Positions 1 through 6,485 of a DNA stretch of 13,853 nucleotides are shown piece by piece. This DNA is from Pelagibacterales bacterium MED-G43 (lineage in GTDB: Bacteria > Pseudomonadota > Alphaproteobacteria > Pelagibacterales > Pelagibacteraceae). The notes below the pieces were generated by a model. It searched no databases. It worked only from the letters and a program-made list of their open reading frames with translations, and was not told the origin of the DNA. Every line of letters starts with the position of its first letter. Position 1 is the first letter of the stretch. The stretch covers positions 1 through 13,853 of the forward strand of contig NTJK01000014.1 of the NCBI GenBank assembly GCA_002457475.1, given 5' to 3'. Position numbers and translations under genes: made by a program.

Positions 1-550
1 ATAAGTCCGACAATGACATTGCAACTTTGTTAGAATTATTAATTGCTTTTTCAAATGCTTTTTTAGGATCACCTTCATCCCAAAGATATCCCTCTAAAAA
101 TAAGATCTCGCTCTTCTTTACTGCATTGATATCAATATCATTTTCATTTATTTTTCCAGCTGTTCCAAGGAAAGTAACCATGGTTCTCTCGGAGTCGGGC
201 GTAATTAATATCAAGCAGGTTCCAGTTGGAACTGACTCTTTTTTCTTTGAATAGAAATATTGCACATTTTCTTTTTTCAAACCATCTTCGTATTTATTAC
301 CTAAATTATCATCGCTTACTTTACCTATAAAGCCAACTTTATTTCCAAGTTGTGAGAGACCCACTATAGAGTTAGCAACTGAACCACCCGAGACAGTTTC
401 CTCTATTGTAAGAGTAGATAATAGTTTTTTAAATTCAGCCTCATCCACAAGTTTCATTGTACTTTTTGTTAAATTATTTAGAGAGATAAATTTATCCTCA
501 ACTTTACAAATTACATCAACTATAGCGTTGCCAATTCCAAGGATTTTCAT
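1..550 (-). CDS. PfkB-family carbohydrate/nucleoside kinase, adenosine-kinase-like (3' end outside window)
   Basis: The first 183 residues are present; the end lies left of the window. The protein probably phosphorylates a nucleoside or sugar with ATP in the cytoplasm, with adenosine the best guess for this alphaproteobacterial subfamily. It opens with the ribokinase-fold beta strand MKILGIGNAIVDVI (residues 1-14). The PfkB signature follows, GGSVANSIVGLSQLG at 55-69 and GFIGKVSDDNLG at 73-84. Later come TPDSERTM (117-124) and FLEGYLWDEG (151-160), the latter typical of the adenosine-kinase branch. The C-terminal anion-hole and catalytic Asp (GAGD-type) region is not in the window, so activity cannot be judged. 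The ATG directly abuts the stop of nth (TAA then ATG, no gap), so it looks like the last visible member of the grpE-dnaK-dnaJ-dapB-nth string. The family is sure; the substrate is inferred and could be another ribo- or fructokinase substrate. Confidence 0.88.
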   Translation of the reverse strand, partial: MKILGIGNAIVDVICKVEDKFISLNNLTKSTMKLVDEAEFKKLLSTLTIEETVSGGSVANSIVGLSQLGNKVGFIGKVSDDNLGNKYEDGLKKENVQYFYSKKKESVPTGTCLILITPDSERTMVTFLGTAGKINENDIDINAVKKSEILFLEGYLWDEGDPKKAFEKAINNSNKVAMSLSDL

Positions 551-1204
551 TTATGCTTTTTTTGTTTTAATGGGTTTTTTTCTATTTGGATAACAGCTTT
601 TACAAATTTTACAAGTTATTCCATAGCAATCTCGGGCTTTACAATATTCTCTTCCATACCATATTATTTGTAGGTGTAGCCTGTTCCAATATTTCATTGG
701 AAAAACTCTTTTTAAATCTTTTTCAGTCTGCACAACATTTTTGCCATTGGTTAAACCCCATCTTTGAGCCAATCTATGAATATGTGTGTCTACTGGGAAA
801 GCAGGAAAACCAAAACCTTGAGACATGACAACACTGGCAGTCTTGTGACCTACTCCAGGCAATTGTTCAAGTTCCTCATAAGTTTTTGGCACTTTACTTT
901 TATATTTTTCAACTAAAGTTTTCGATAAATAAAAGATGCTTTTAGCCTTAACTCTAAATATTCCTATTCTTTTTATTAACCGCTCAATTTTTTTTCTACC
1001 AAGCTTCACAAAATGATTTGGCTTATTATATTTTGGGTAGATATCTTTTGTAACATTATTAACATTTACATCTGTACATTGTGCAGAAAGAAGCACAGAA
1101 ACTAAAAGAGTAAAAATATTTTTATAATTAAGTGGTATAGGTACTTTAGGATAAGTTTTATTTAATATCCTTATAATTATTTTGCCTTTTTCTTTATTAT
1201 TCAC
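551..1204 (-). CDS. nth: Endonuclease III (DNA N-glycosylase/AP lyase)
   Basis: A base-excision-repair glycosylase that removes oxidised pyrimidines and cleaves the abasic site. At 217 aa it is the usual length. The helix-hairpin-helix LEQLPGVGHKTASVV (112-126) carries the catalytic Lys121, and VDTHIHRL (138-145) carries catalytic Asp139. The C-terminus has five cysteines at 188, 193, 198, 201 and 204, spaced C-x4-C-x4-C-x2-C-x2-C. Canonical Nth has C-x6-C-x2-C-x5-C for its [4Fe-4S] cluster, so here the cluster is either re-spaced or altered. The start is GTG, overlapping the dapB stop by four bases (GTGA); no better start lies near the N-terminal helix. No Shine-Dalgarno sequence is visible, so translation is probably coupled to dapB. 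MutY is excluded by the VDTH motif and by the lack of the extra C-terminal domain. Confidence 0.95.
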   Translation of the reverse strand: MNNKEKGKIIIRILNKTYPKVPIPLNYKNIFTLLVSVLLSAQCTDVNVNNVTKDIYPKYNKPNHFVKLGRKKIERLIKRIGIFRVKAKSIFYLSKTLVEKYKSKVPKTYEELEQLPGVGHKTASVVMSQGFGFPAFPVDTHIHRLAQRWGLTNGKNVVQTEKDLKRVFPMKYWNRLHLQIIWYGREYCKARDCYGITCKICKSCYPNRKKPIKTKKA

Positions 1205-1977
1205 TTAAAGTTAAGAAGGTCTCTCATGGAATAAAGACCTGCTTTTTTAGTCATTAGCCAAGCAGCAGCAGTTAATGCCCCTTCAGAATACAAAGCTCTA
1301 TCAAAAGACTCGTGGTTAAGTTTAATAATTTCTTTTCCACTAGAAAATCTTACTTCATGCTCTCCAATTACCTCACCTCTTCGAATAGAATTAAAATTAA
1401 TTTTTTTTGTGTAAGGAAAAGATTTTTTATTCAAATATTTTTTTCCAACTAAATTATAAAAATCTTTATTTTTTCCATCAGCTATTCCTTTCCCCAACAT
1501 CAAAGCCGTGCCGGATGGATAGTCAATTTTATGTTTGTGATGTACTTCATATACTTTACTTAAAAAATTATTTCCTAGAGATCTTGAAGCAATTTCTGTT
1601 AAATACATAAGAAGATTTACTCCTAAGCTCATATTACCTGCTTTAAGAATAGGAATTTTTTTTGAATATTTTTTTATCAAGCTTTCCTCTTTTTTTGAAA
1701 AACCAGTAGTCCCAATAACAACTCTTTTTTTTAATTTGGTTGCAATTTTTAGTATCTCCAATGTGGATTTAGGAACAGTAAAATCTATTATCACGTTAGA
1801 TTTTTTGAAAGCTTTTTCATTATTTTTTGATGGTTTCAATCCAGAAATTTTTCTATTAATCAATGAGCTCTCTGTTAAGGAAACTATTTTAAAGTTTTTA
1901 TTTTTTTTTGAGGATTTGATGAGTTGTCGACCCATTCTTCCCATACATCCAGAAATAGATAAATTTATTTTTCTCAT
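1201..1977 (-). CDS. dapB: 4-hydroxy-tetrahydrodipicolinate reductase
   Basis: Cytoplasmic NAD(P)H-dependent reductase of the diaminopimelate/lysine pathway; it makes tetrahydrodipicolinate for lysine and peptidoglycan. The length of 258 aa is close to the family norm. The N-terminal Rossmann loop is SGCMGRMG (9-16), followed by IDFTVP (64-69) and the GTTGFS loop (89-94). The substrate-binding domain has NMSLGVN (115-121), the catalytic stretch EVHHKHKIDYPSGTA (144-158) with His146/His147 and Lys150, and RRGEVIGEHEV (199-209). The ATG overlaps the stop of the preceding 56-aa gene as ATGA, and its own TGA overlaps the nth GTG, so it sits tightly inside the dnaJ-downstream gene string. Placement after dnaK-dnaJ is a familiar alphaproteobacterial arrangement. 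Nothing is truncated. Confidence 0.97.
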   Translation of the reverse strand: MRKINLSISGCMGRMGRQLIKSSKKNKNFKIVSLTESSLINRKISGLKPSKNNEKAFKKSNVIIDFTVPKSTLEILKIATKLKKRVVIGTTGFSKKEESLIKKYSKKIPILKAGNMSLGVNLLMYLTEIASRSLGNNFLSKVYEVHHKHKIDYPSGTALMLGKGIADGKNKDFYNLVGKKYLNKKSFPYTKKINFNSIRRGEVIGEHEVRFSSGKEIIKLNHESFDRALYSEGALTAAAWLMTKKAGLYSMRDLLNFK

Positions 1978-2144
1978 AAACTAATAAAATAAATGATTAC
2001 AATAATAACCAGCGTAATTATAGCCCAAATAGATAAATTTCTTAAAAATTCTTTTAATTTATAATTTGTAGAAAGAAAACTGGGTAAAATTAAAATTAAT
2101 ACTGCAATAAGAAAAATTGCAGACATTATTTGATCAGCACTCAT
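1974..2144 (-). CDS. Small two-helix membrane protein (56 aa), resembles the anchor of TIGR02281 aspartic proteases
   Basis: A short gene fills the gap between dnaJ and dapB. It encodes 56 residues beginning MSADQIMSAIFLIAVLILIL and ending IIYFISL. Two hydrophobic helices (about 8-24 and 38-55) flank a short polar linker with Lys and Arg (STNYKLKEFLRN), so it is probably an inner-membrane hairpin. The start is six bases after the dnaJ stop, and the TGA overlaps the dapB ATG (ATGA). The lack of stops, the conserved-looking coupling and the full use of the gap all support a real gene. From memory of the family, MS-x-DQI, a first helix, a basic linker, and then L-x-I/V-W-A-x-I resemble the N-terminal membrane anchor of TIGR02281 retropepsin-like proteases of Alphaproteobacteria; here no protease domain follows. 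That relation is inferred and the function is unknown. Confidence 0.75.
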   Translation of the reverse strand: MSADQIMSAIFLIAVLILILPSFLSTNYKLKEFLRNLSIWAIITLVIIVIIYFISL

Positions 2145-2150
2145 TTAAAA

Positions 2151-3269
2151 TTAAGAATTTCTCCAAAACTTTTTGGCTTTTTCAAAAAAACTTTTAATAA
2201 CCGGATCAGGTTTATTGCTTTCAATTTCGTTAAATTCTTCAAGAATTTCTTTTTGTTTTTTTGTCAATGAAGTTGGAACCTGAGTATTTATTCTTATATA
2301 TAAATCACCAAAAGCACTTTCTCTTAAAATTGGCATTCCTTTACCTCTAAGTCTAAATTGTTTACCATGCTGTGTACCAGCTGGAATTTTAATTTTAGAT
2401 TTTCCACCATCAATAGATGGCACCTCAACTGATGATCCAAGTGCAGCATCCGTAAATGAAATTGGAAGTTCGTAATATAGATTTTCATCAGCTCTTTTAA
2501 AAATATCATGATTATCTATAGAGATGAATAAATATAGATCTCCACTGGAACCACCTTTCGAGCCAGCTTCACCTTTACCAGACACTCTTATTCTTGTGCC
2601 ATCATCAACACCTTTTGGAATTTTTACAGTTACATTTTCATTTGATTGAACTTTCCCGTTACCACTACATTTATTGCAAGGATCGTTAATCATTTCTCCG
2701 TAACCACTACATTGTGGACAAGTTTGCTGAACAGTAAAAAATCCTTGGTTGGTTCTCACTTTTCCTCTTCCAGAGCAGTAGTCACATCTAACAGGTTTTG
2801 AACCTTTTGCTGCACCACTTCCTGAACAAGATGAGCACGACTTATAAGTAGTATACTTAACGTTTTTTTGAATACCTTTGTAAGCTTCCTCTAAATCTAT
2901 GCTTACATCGTATCTAAGGTCATTTCCTCTATTACTTGATCTTCTAGCGGAACCACCTCCACCGAAATCACTGAAAAAATCTTCGAAAATATCTGAAAAG
3001 GATGATGTATCAAATCCACCGAAGCCTTGACCTCCACCACCACCTTCAAAAGCGGCGTGACCAAATTGATCGTAGTTAGCTTTTCTCTTTTCATCTGAAA
3101 GAATGTGATACGCCTCACTAGCTTCTTTAAATTTTTCTTCTGAACCTTTATCACCCTTGGTCTTATCTGGGTGAAATTTTAGTGCGAGTTTTCTATATGC
3201 TTTTTTGATATCATCTTTGGATGCAGATCTTGGTACACCTAAGACATCATAACAATCTCTTTTAGCCAC
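2151..3269 (-). CDS. dnaJ: Chaperone DnaJ (Hsp40)
   Basis: Cochaperone that delivers unfolded clients to DnaK and stimulates its ATPase. It is full length at 372 aa with class A architecture. The J domain (about 1-70) carries HPD at 33-35. A Gly/Phe-rich linker spans 75-107. Four zinc-binding CxxCxGxG repeats start at Cys145 (CSSCSGSG), Cys162 (CDYCSGRG), Cys184 (CPQCSGYG) and Cys198 (CNKCSGNG). The two beta-sandwich client-binding domains and the C-terminal dimerisation segment follow to about 345. The start is GTG, the only one compatible with the conserved N-terminus. It has a strong AAAGGAG seven bases upstream, unusual for this window. It lies 20 bases after dnaK, in the usual dnaK-dnaJ order. 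Confidence 0.98.
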   Translation of the reverse strand: MAKRDCYDVLGVPRSASKDDIKKAYRKLALKFHPDKTKGDKGSEEKFKEASEAYHILSDEKRKANYDQFGHAAFEGGGGGQGFGGFDTSSFSDIFEDFFSDFGGGGSARRSSNRGNDLRYDVSIDLEEAYKGIQKNVKYTTYKSCSSCSGSGAAKGSKPVRCDYCSGRGKVRTNQGFFTVQQTCPQCSGYGEMINDPCNKCSGNGKVQSNENVTVKIPKGVDDGTRIRVSGKGEAGSKGGSSGDLYLFISIDNHDIFKRADENLYYELPISFTDAALGSSVEVPSIDGGKSKIKIPAGTQHGKQFRLRGKGMPILRESAFGDLYIRINTQVPTSLTKKQKEILEEFNEIESNKPDPVIKSFFEKAKKFWRNS

Positions 3270-3276
3270 AGGACGT

Positions 3277-3283
3277 CTCCTTT
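3277..3283 (-). promoter_or_regulatory. Shine-Dalgarno site for dnaJ
   Basis: AAAGGAG on the minus strand lies seven bases before the dnaJ GTG. It fixes that GTG as the start. Most other genes here show no purine-rich site, so dnaJ appears to have independent, efficient initiation despite its weaker start codon. Confidence 0.8.
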
Positions 3284-3289
3284 ATTTTC

Positions 3290-5218
3290 TTAGGCGCTTT
3301 TTTCTTTATCTTCTTCTTTTTCTTTTACGTCTTCAAAATCAGCATCAACTACATTATCTTTATCATTAGGTTTGGCATCTTTTGGACCTTCGGACTTTCC
3401 TGCCTCAGGTTTTTGTTGGCTTTTATAAACCGCTTCACCTAATTTCATAGATACTTGAATCAAACTTTGTGTTTTTTTCTTAATATCTTCTGAGTCTGTT
3501 CCTTCTAAAGATTTCTTAAGATCAGTAATACCATTTTCAATGGCTTTCTTTTCCTCAGCTGAAACTTTATCTCCATGCTCTTTCAAGCTTTTTTCTGTAG
3601 AAAAAACTAAACTATCAGCTTGGTTTCTGGCATCTACCGACTCTCTTTTTTTCTTATCAGATTCTTTGTTTGCCTCAGCGTCTTTAACCATTTTGTTTAT
3701 TTCTTCATCAGATAAACCACCAGAGGCTTGAATTTGTATTTTTTGTTCCTTCCCAGTTCCTTTATCTTTTGCAGAAACATTAACGATACCATTAGCGTCA
3801 ATATCAAATGTTACTTCGATTTGAGGAGTTCCTCTTGGAGCCGGCGGTAAACCTACTAATTCAAAGTTACCTAAGATTTTATTATCAGCTGCCATCTCTC
3901 TTTCACCTTGTAAAACCCTTATAGAAACTGCAGGTTGATTGTCTTCAGCAGTTGAGAAAACTTGACTTTTTTTAGTTGGTATAGTTGTATTTTTTTCAAT
4001 TAATTTTGTAGACACCCCACCTAAAGTTTCAATTCCTAAAGAAAGAGGTGTTACATCTAAAAGCAACACATCTTTTACATCACCTTGAAGCACCCCACCT
4101 TGTATAGCGGCACCCATAGCTACAACTTCATCAGGATTAACACTTTTGTTTGGCTCTTTTCCAAAAAAGTTTTTAACAGTTTCAATAATTTTAGGCATCC
4201 TTGTCATTCCACCTACAAGAACTATCTCGTTAATTTCTGCTGCAGAAAAACCTGAGTCTTTTAAAGCGGTTTTGCATGGCTCCAAAGTCCTGTCAACCAA
4301 TCCTTGAACTAAAGCTTCTAGTTTTGCTCTTGTAAATTTTAAATTTAAATGTTTAGGGCCCGTTTTGTCAGCAGTTATAAATGGTAAATTTATTTCTGTT
4401 TGTGCTGCTGATGAAAGTTCAATTTTTGCTTTTTCAGCAGCCTCCTTTAATCTTTGAAGAGCAAGTTTATCTGTTTTTAAATCTATACCATTATCTTTTT
4501 TAAACTCGTTTGCAAGATACTCAACAATTGTGTCATCAAAATCTTCACCACCAAGAAAAGTATCCCCGTTAGTTGATTTAACTTCAAATACGCCGTCACC
4601 TATTTCTAAAATCGATATATCAAATGTTCCGCCACCTAAATCATATACAGCTATTTTCTGTCCACCTTTTTTATCTAAACCATAAGCCAGAGAAGCAGCA
4701 GTTGGTTCATTAATAATTCTCAGAACCTCAAGTCCAGCTATTTTTCCAGCGTCTTTAGTAGCTTGTCTTTGGGAGTCATTAAAATATGCAGGAACAGTTA
4801 TGACGGCTTTTGTTACAGCTTGACCTAAATATTTTTCAGCTGTCTCTTTCATTTTTTGTAATACAAAAGCTGAAATTTGTGCTGGTGAATATTTTTTTCC
4901 TTTCCCCTCCACCCAAGCATCTCCATTGTCAGATTTAACGATTTTGTATGGTACTTTTGAAATATCTTTCTGAACTGAAGGACCATCGAATTTTCTACCT
5001 ATCAGTCTTTTAGCAGCGAATATTGTATCTCCTGCATTAGTCACCGCTTGTCTTTTTGCCGGTTGTCCAACTAGCTTTTCTTCATTTTCTAAAAAAGCTA
5101 CAACTGATGGGGTTGTTCTAGCACCCTCAGTATTCTCTAAAACTTTTGCTTGTGAACCATCCATAATGGCAACACATGAATTTGTTGTTCCTAAATCTAT
5201 TCCTATTACTTTGCTCAT
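3290..5218 (-). CDS. dnaK: Chaperone DnaK (Hsp70)
   Basis: ATP-driven cytoplasmic Hsp70 that works with DnaJ and GrpE, both encoded beside it. At 642 aa it is the normal length. The nucleotide-binding domain (about 1-383) has the phosphate-1 motif [13 protein letters not shown] (5-17), [12 protein letters not shown] (169-180) and the phosphate-2 loop [12 protein letters not shown] (193-204) with Thr199. The adenosine motif is [11 protein letters not shown] (332-342). The interdomain linker is [12 protein letters not shown] (384-395), followed by the beta-sandwich substrate domain and a charged helical lid. The tail ends in [18 protein letters not shown], the acidic end usual in Gram-negative DnaK. 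The ATG is preceded by AAGGGA at a spacing of eight. A heat-shock promoter candidate sits directly upstream, so dnaK may be transcribed separately from grpE. Confidence 0.99.
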   Translation of the reverse strand: MSKVIGIDLGTTNSCVAIMDGSQAKVLENTEGARTTPSVVAFLENEEKLVGQPAKRQAVTNAGDTIFAAKRLIGRKFDGPSVQKDISKVPYKIVKSDNGDAWVEGKGKKYSPAQISAFVLQKMKETAEKYLGQAVTKAVITVPAYFNDSQRQATKDAGKIAGLEVLRIINEPTAASLAYGLDKKGGQKIAVYDLGGGTFDISILEIGDGVFEVKSTNGDTFLGGEDFDDTIVEYLANEFKKDNGIDLKTDKLALQRLKEAAEKAKIELSSAAQTEINLPFITADKTGPKHLNLKFTRAKLEALVQGLVDRTLEPCKTALKDSGFSAAEINEIVLVGGMTRMPKIIETVKNFFGKEPNKSVNPDEVVAMGAAIQGGVLQGDVKDVLLLDVTPLSLGIETLGGVSTKLIEKNTTIPTKKSQVFSTAEDNQPAVSIRVLQGEREMAADNKILGNFELVGLPPAPRGTPQIEVTFDIDANGIVNVSAKDKGTGKEQKIQIQASGGLSDEEINKMVKDAEANKESDKKKRESVDARNQADSLVFSTEKSLKEHGDKVSAEEKKAIENGITDLKKSLEGTDSEDIKKKTQSLIQVSMKLGEAVYKSQQKPEAGKSEGPKDAKPNDKDNVVDADFEDVKEKEEDKEKSA

Positions 5219-5226
5219 TTATTTAT

Positions 5227-5232
5227 TCCCTT
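5227..5232 (-). promoter_or_regulatory. Ribosome binding site for dnaK
   Basis: AAGGGA on the minus strand lies eight bases before the dnaK ATG. It is a reasonable though imperfect Shine-Dalgarno match and lies inside the short leader predicted from the promoter candidate just upstream. Confidence 0.55.
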
Positions 5233-5244
5233 ATTGTTATTTTT

Positions 5245-5272
5245 ATATGGGTGTTATTTCTGTATCTACAAG
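5245..5272 (-). promoter_or_regulatory. Candidate heat-shock (sigma-32/RpoH) promoter for dnaK
   Basis: On the minus strand, CTTGTAG (5272-5266) is followed after a short spacer by ACCCATAT (5252-5245). The E. coli sigma-32 consensus is CTTGAAA, a spacer of about 11-16 bases, then CCCCATNT. Counting CTTGTA as the -35 box, 13 bases separate it from the aligned ACCCATAT box. The site begins two bases after the grpE stop codon and would give a leader of about 20 bases ahead of the dnaK ATG, which holds the AAGGGA ribosome site. Match and position are seen directly; use by RpoH is inferred. A sigma-70 reading (TTGTAG then TATAAA, spacer 18) of the same bases is also possible. Confidence 0.6.
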
Positions 5273-5273
5273 T

Positions 5274-5864
5274 CTATTTTTCATCTTTTTTGTCTATATT
5301 TTCCTGATCTTTAGAAGCTTTTTTCTTCGAAACACTTACTAAGGCTGGTCTTAAAAGTCTTTCACCCAACATATAACCTGCCTGAATTTCATGAAGAATA
5401 GTACCTTGATCTTTATTTTCATCCTCAATTTCAGACATTGCTTGATGGAAATTAGGATCAAATTTTTTTTCTTTTACCTCAATTTTTTTAATTCTATTTT
5501 TTTCAAAAATAGAAACCAAATCTTTTTCTATTATATTTATATTTTCTAAAAATTTATTTAGATCTTCGTTATTTTTTAGTTTCTCGTCATTCTTAATTGC
5601 ATCTTTTGCTCTTTGTAAATTGTCAAGAATAGCAAGACTTTCTTTTGCAAAATTAAATGACCCAAATTCAAAAGCGTCTTTAATTTCCTTTTCAAATCTT
5701 CTTCTTTGATTCTCAATTTCAGCAAGAGATCTTAATAATTTTTCTTCATTTATTTTTAATTTTTCTTCTAAGGTTAATTCTTTTTTTTCCTCTTTATTAA
5801 CATGATTTTCGGGAGCTTTAACTTCTCCATCTTTAGGTATTTTTTGTTTATTATTGTCACTCAT
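5274..5864 (-). CDS. grpE: Nucleotide exchange factor GrpE
   Basis: Releases ADP from DnaK and resets the chaperone cycle; it acts as a cytoplasmic homodimer. The length of 196 aa is normal. A charged, disordered N-terminus (1-35) leads into the long coiled-coil helix (about 36-125), which contains RSLAEIENQRRRFEKEI (45-61) and the FAKESLAILDNLQRA segment (72-86). The C-terminal beta domain holds FDPNFHQAMSEIED (135-148) and the DnaK-contact stretch GYMLGERLLRPALVSVS (163-179), all well conserved. It is the first gene of the minus-strand chaperone string and diverges from rdgB across 45 bases. No HrcA gene and no CIRCE element (TTAGCACTC/GAGTGCTAA) is seen before it, although in many Alphaproteobacteria hrcA precedes grpE. 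Confidence 0.97.
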   Translation of the reverse strand: MSDNNKQKIPKDGEVKAPENHVNKEEKKELTLEEKLKINEEKLLRSLAEIENQRRRFEKEIKDAFEFGSFNFAKESLAILDNLQRAKDAIKNDEKLKNNEDLNKFLENINIIEKDLVSIFEKNRIKKIEVKEKKFDPNFHQAMSEIEDENKDQGTILHEIQAGYMLGERLLRPALVSVSKKKASKDQENIDKKDEK

Positions 5865-5909
5865 TTAACTTGCTATATAGTAAGTACTTATTAAATTACT
5901 AGATCTGTA
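5865..5909. promoter_or_regulatory. Divergent grpE/rdgB intergenic region
   Basis: These 45 bases must hold or adjoin the promoters of both grpE (minus) and rdgB (plus). The segment contains the perfect palindrome TAAGTACTTA (5881-5890) and an inverted pair TAGTAA (5878-5883) / TTACTA (5896-5901). On the minus strand TACTATAT could serve as a -10 region for grpE, but no good -35 pairs with it. No CIRCE or sigma-32 match is visible here. In such AT-rich DNA short palindromes can arise by chance. Confidence 0.4.
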
Positions 5910-6485
5910 ATGAAAAAAATTTTAATTGGCACTCATAATAAAGGAAAATTCAAGGAAATAGCTTATTTAATATCAAAAAAGTACAAAAAAATCTCCCCAG
6001 TGTCACTTAAAATAAAAAGTCCAAAAGAAACTGGCAAATCATTTAAATCTAATTCTAAATTAAAAGTTAATTATTTTTCTAAATTTGTAAATTATCCGGT
6101 TATATCTGATGACTCCGGCTTATGTATCAAAGCATTAAATAATAAACCTGGCATTTATTCAGCAAGATTAGCAAAAAAAAAAGGAGGTTTTTTTAAAGCA
6201 ATGAAATTTATATTAAAAAAAATGGAAAAAAATAAAAACAGAAGAGCTACTTTTGTATGCAGCTTATCATATAAAAATATTAAAGGTAAAATAGCAACTG
6301 TAGAAGGAAGACTCAAAGGCAATATTTCTTACAAAATTCTTGGCGAAAAAGGATTTGGTTATGATCCTATTTTTAAACCTTTAAATAAGAAAATTACTTT
6401 TGGTCAGATGGCTAAAATTAAAAAAATAAATATGGACCATAGATTTGTAGCTTTTAAAAAGTTAAAAAAGAAGATTAAAATTTAA
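5910..6485 (+). CDS. rdgB: RdgB/HAM1 non-canonical purine NTP pyrophosphatase
   Basis: Hydrolyses dITP, XTP and similar damaged purine triphosphates to monophosphates, keeping them out of DNA and RNA. At 191 aa it is near the family norm. It starts with the triphosphate-binding motif IGTHNKGKFKEI (6-17). The metal and catalytic segment is ISDDSGLCIKALNNKPGIYSAR (65-86), with Asp67/Asp68. GFGYDPIF (148-155) is the nucleotide-binding loop, and DHR at 176-178 matches the family's SHR base-contact motif, with Asp replacing Ser. The usual acidic residue before it (GE/AEM) reads GQM here. The protein is extremely lysine rich. Its 3' end overlaps the convergent PBP-activator gene by 11 bases. Its neighbours in many Alphaproteobacteria, rph and hemW, are absent. 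Confidence 0.95.
   Translation: MKKILIGTHNKGKFKEIAYLISKKYKKISPVSLKIKSPKETGKSFKSNSKLKVNYFSKFVNYPVISDDSGLCIKALNNKPGIYSARLAKKKGGFFKAMKFILKKMEKNKNRRATFVCSLSYKNIKGKIATVEGRLKGNISYKILGEKGFGYDPIFKPLNKKITFGQMAKIKKINMDHRFVAFKKLKKKIKI

Noticed and set aside
27..254. 75-codon plus-strand frame opposite the PfkB kinase gene
   Set aside because: It is antisense to a clearly conserved kinase frame and shows no family features or start signal.
2324..2509. 61-codon minus-strand frame inside dnaJ
   Set aside because: It is an out-of-frame shadow of the conserved DnaJ C-terminal domain, with no recognisable domain.
5865..5909. CIRCE element for HrcA before grpE
   Set aside because: Neither TTAGCACTC nor GAGTGCTAA, nor a close variant with nine-base spacing, is present.
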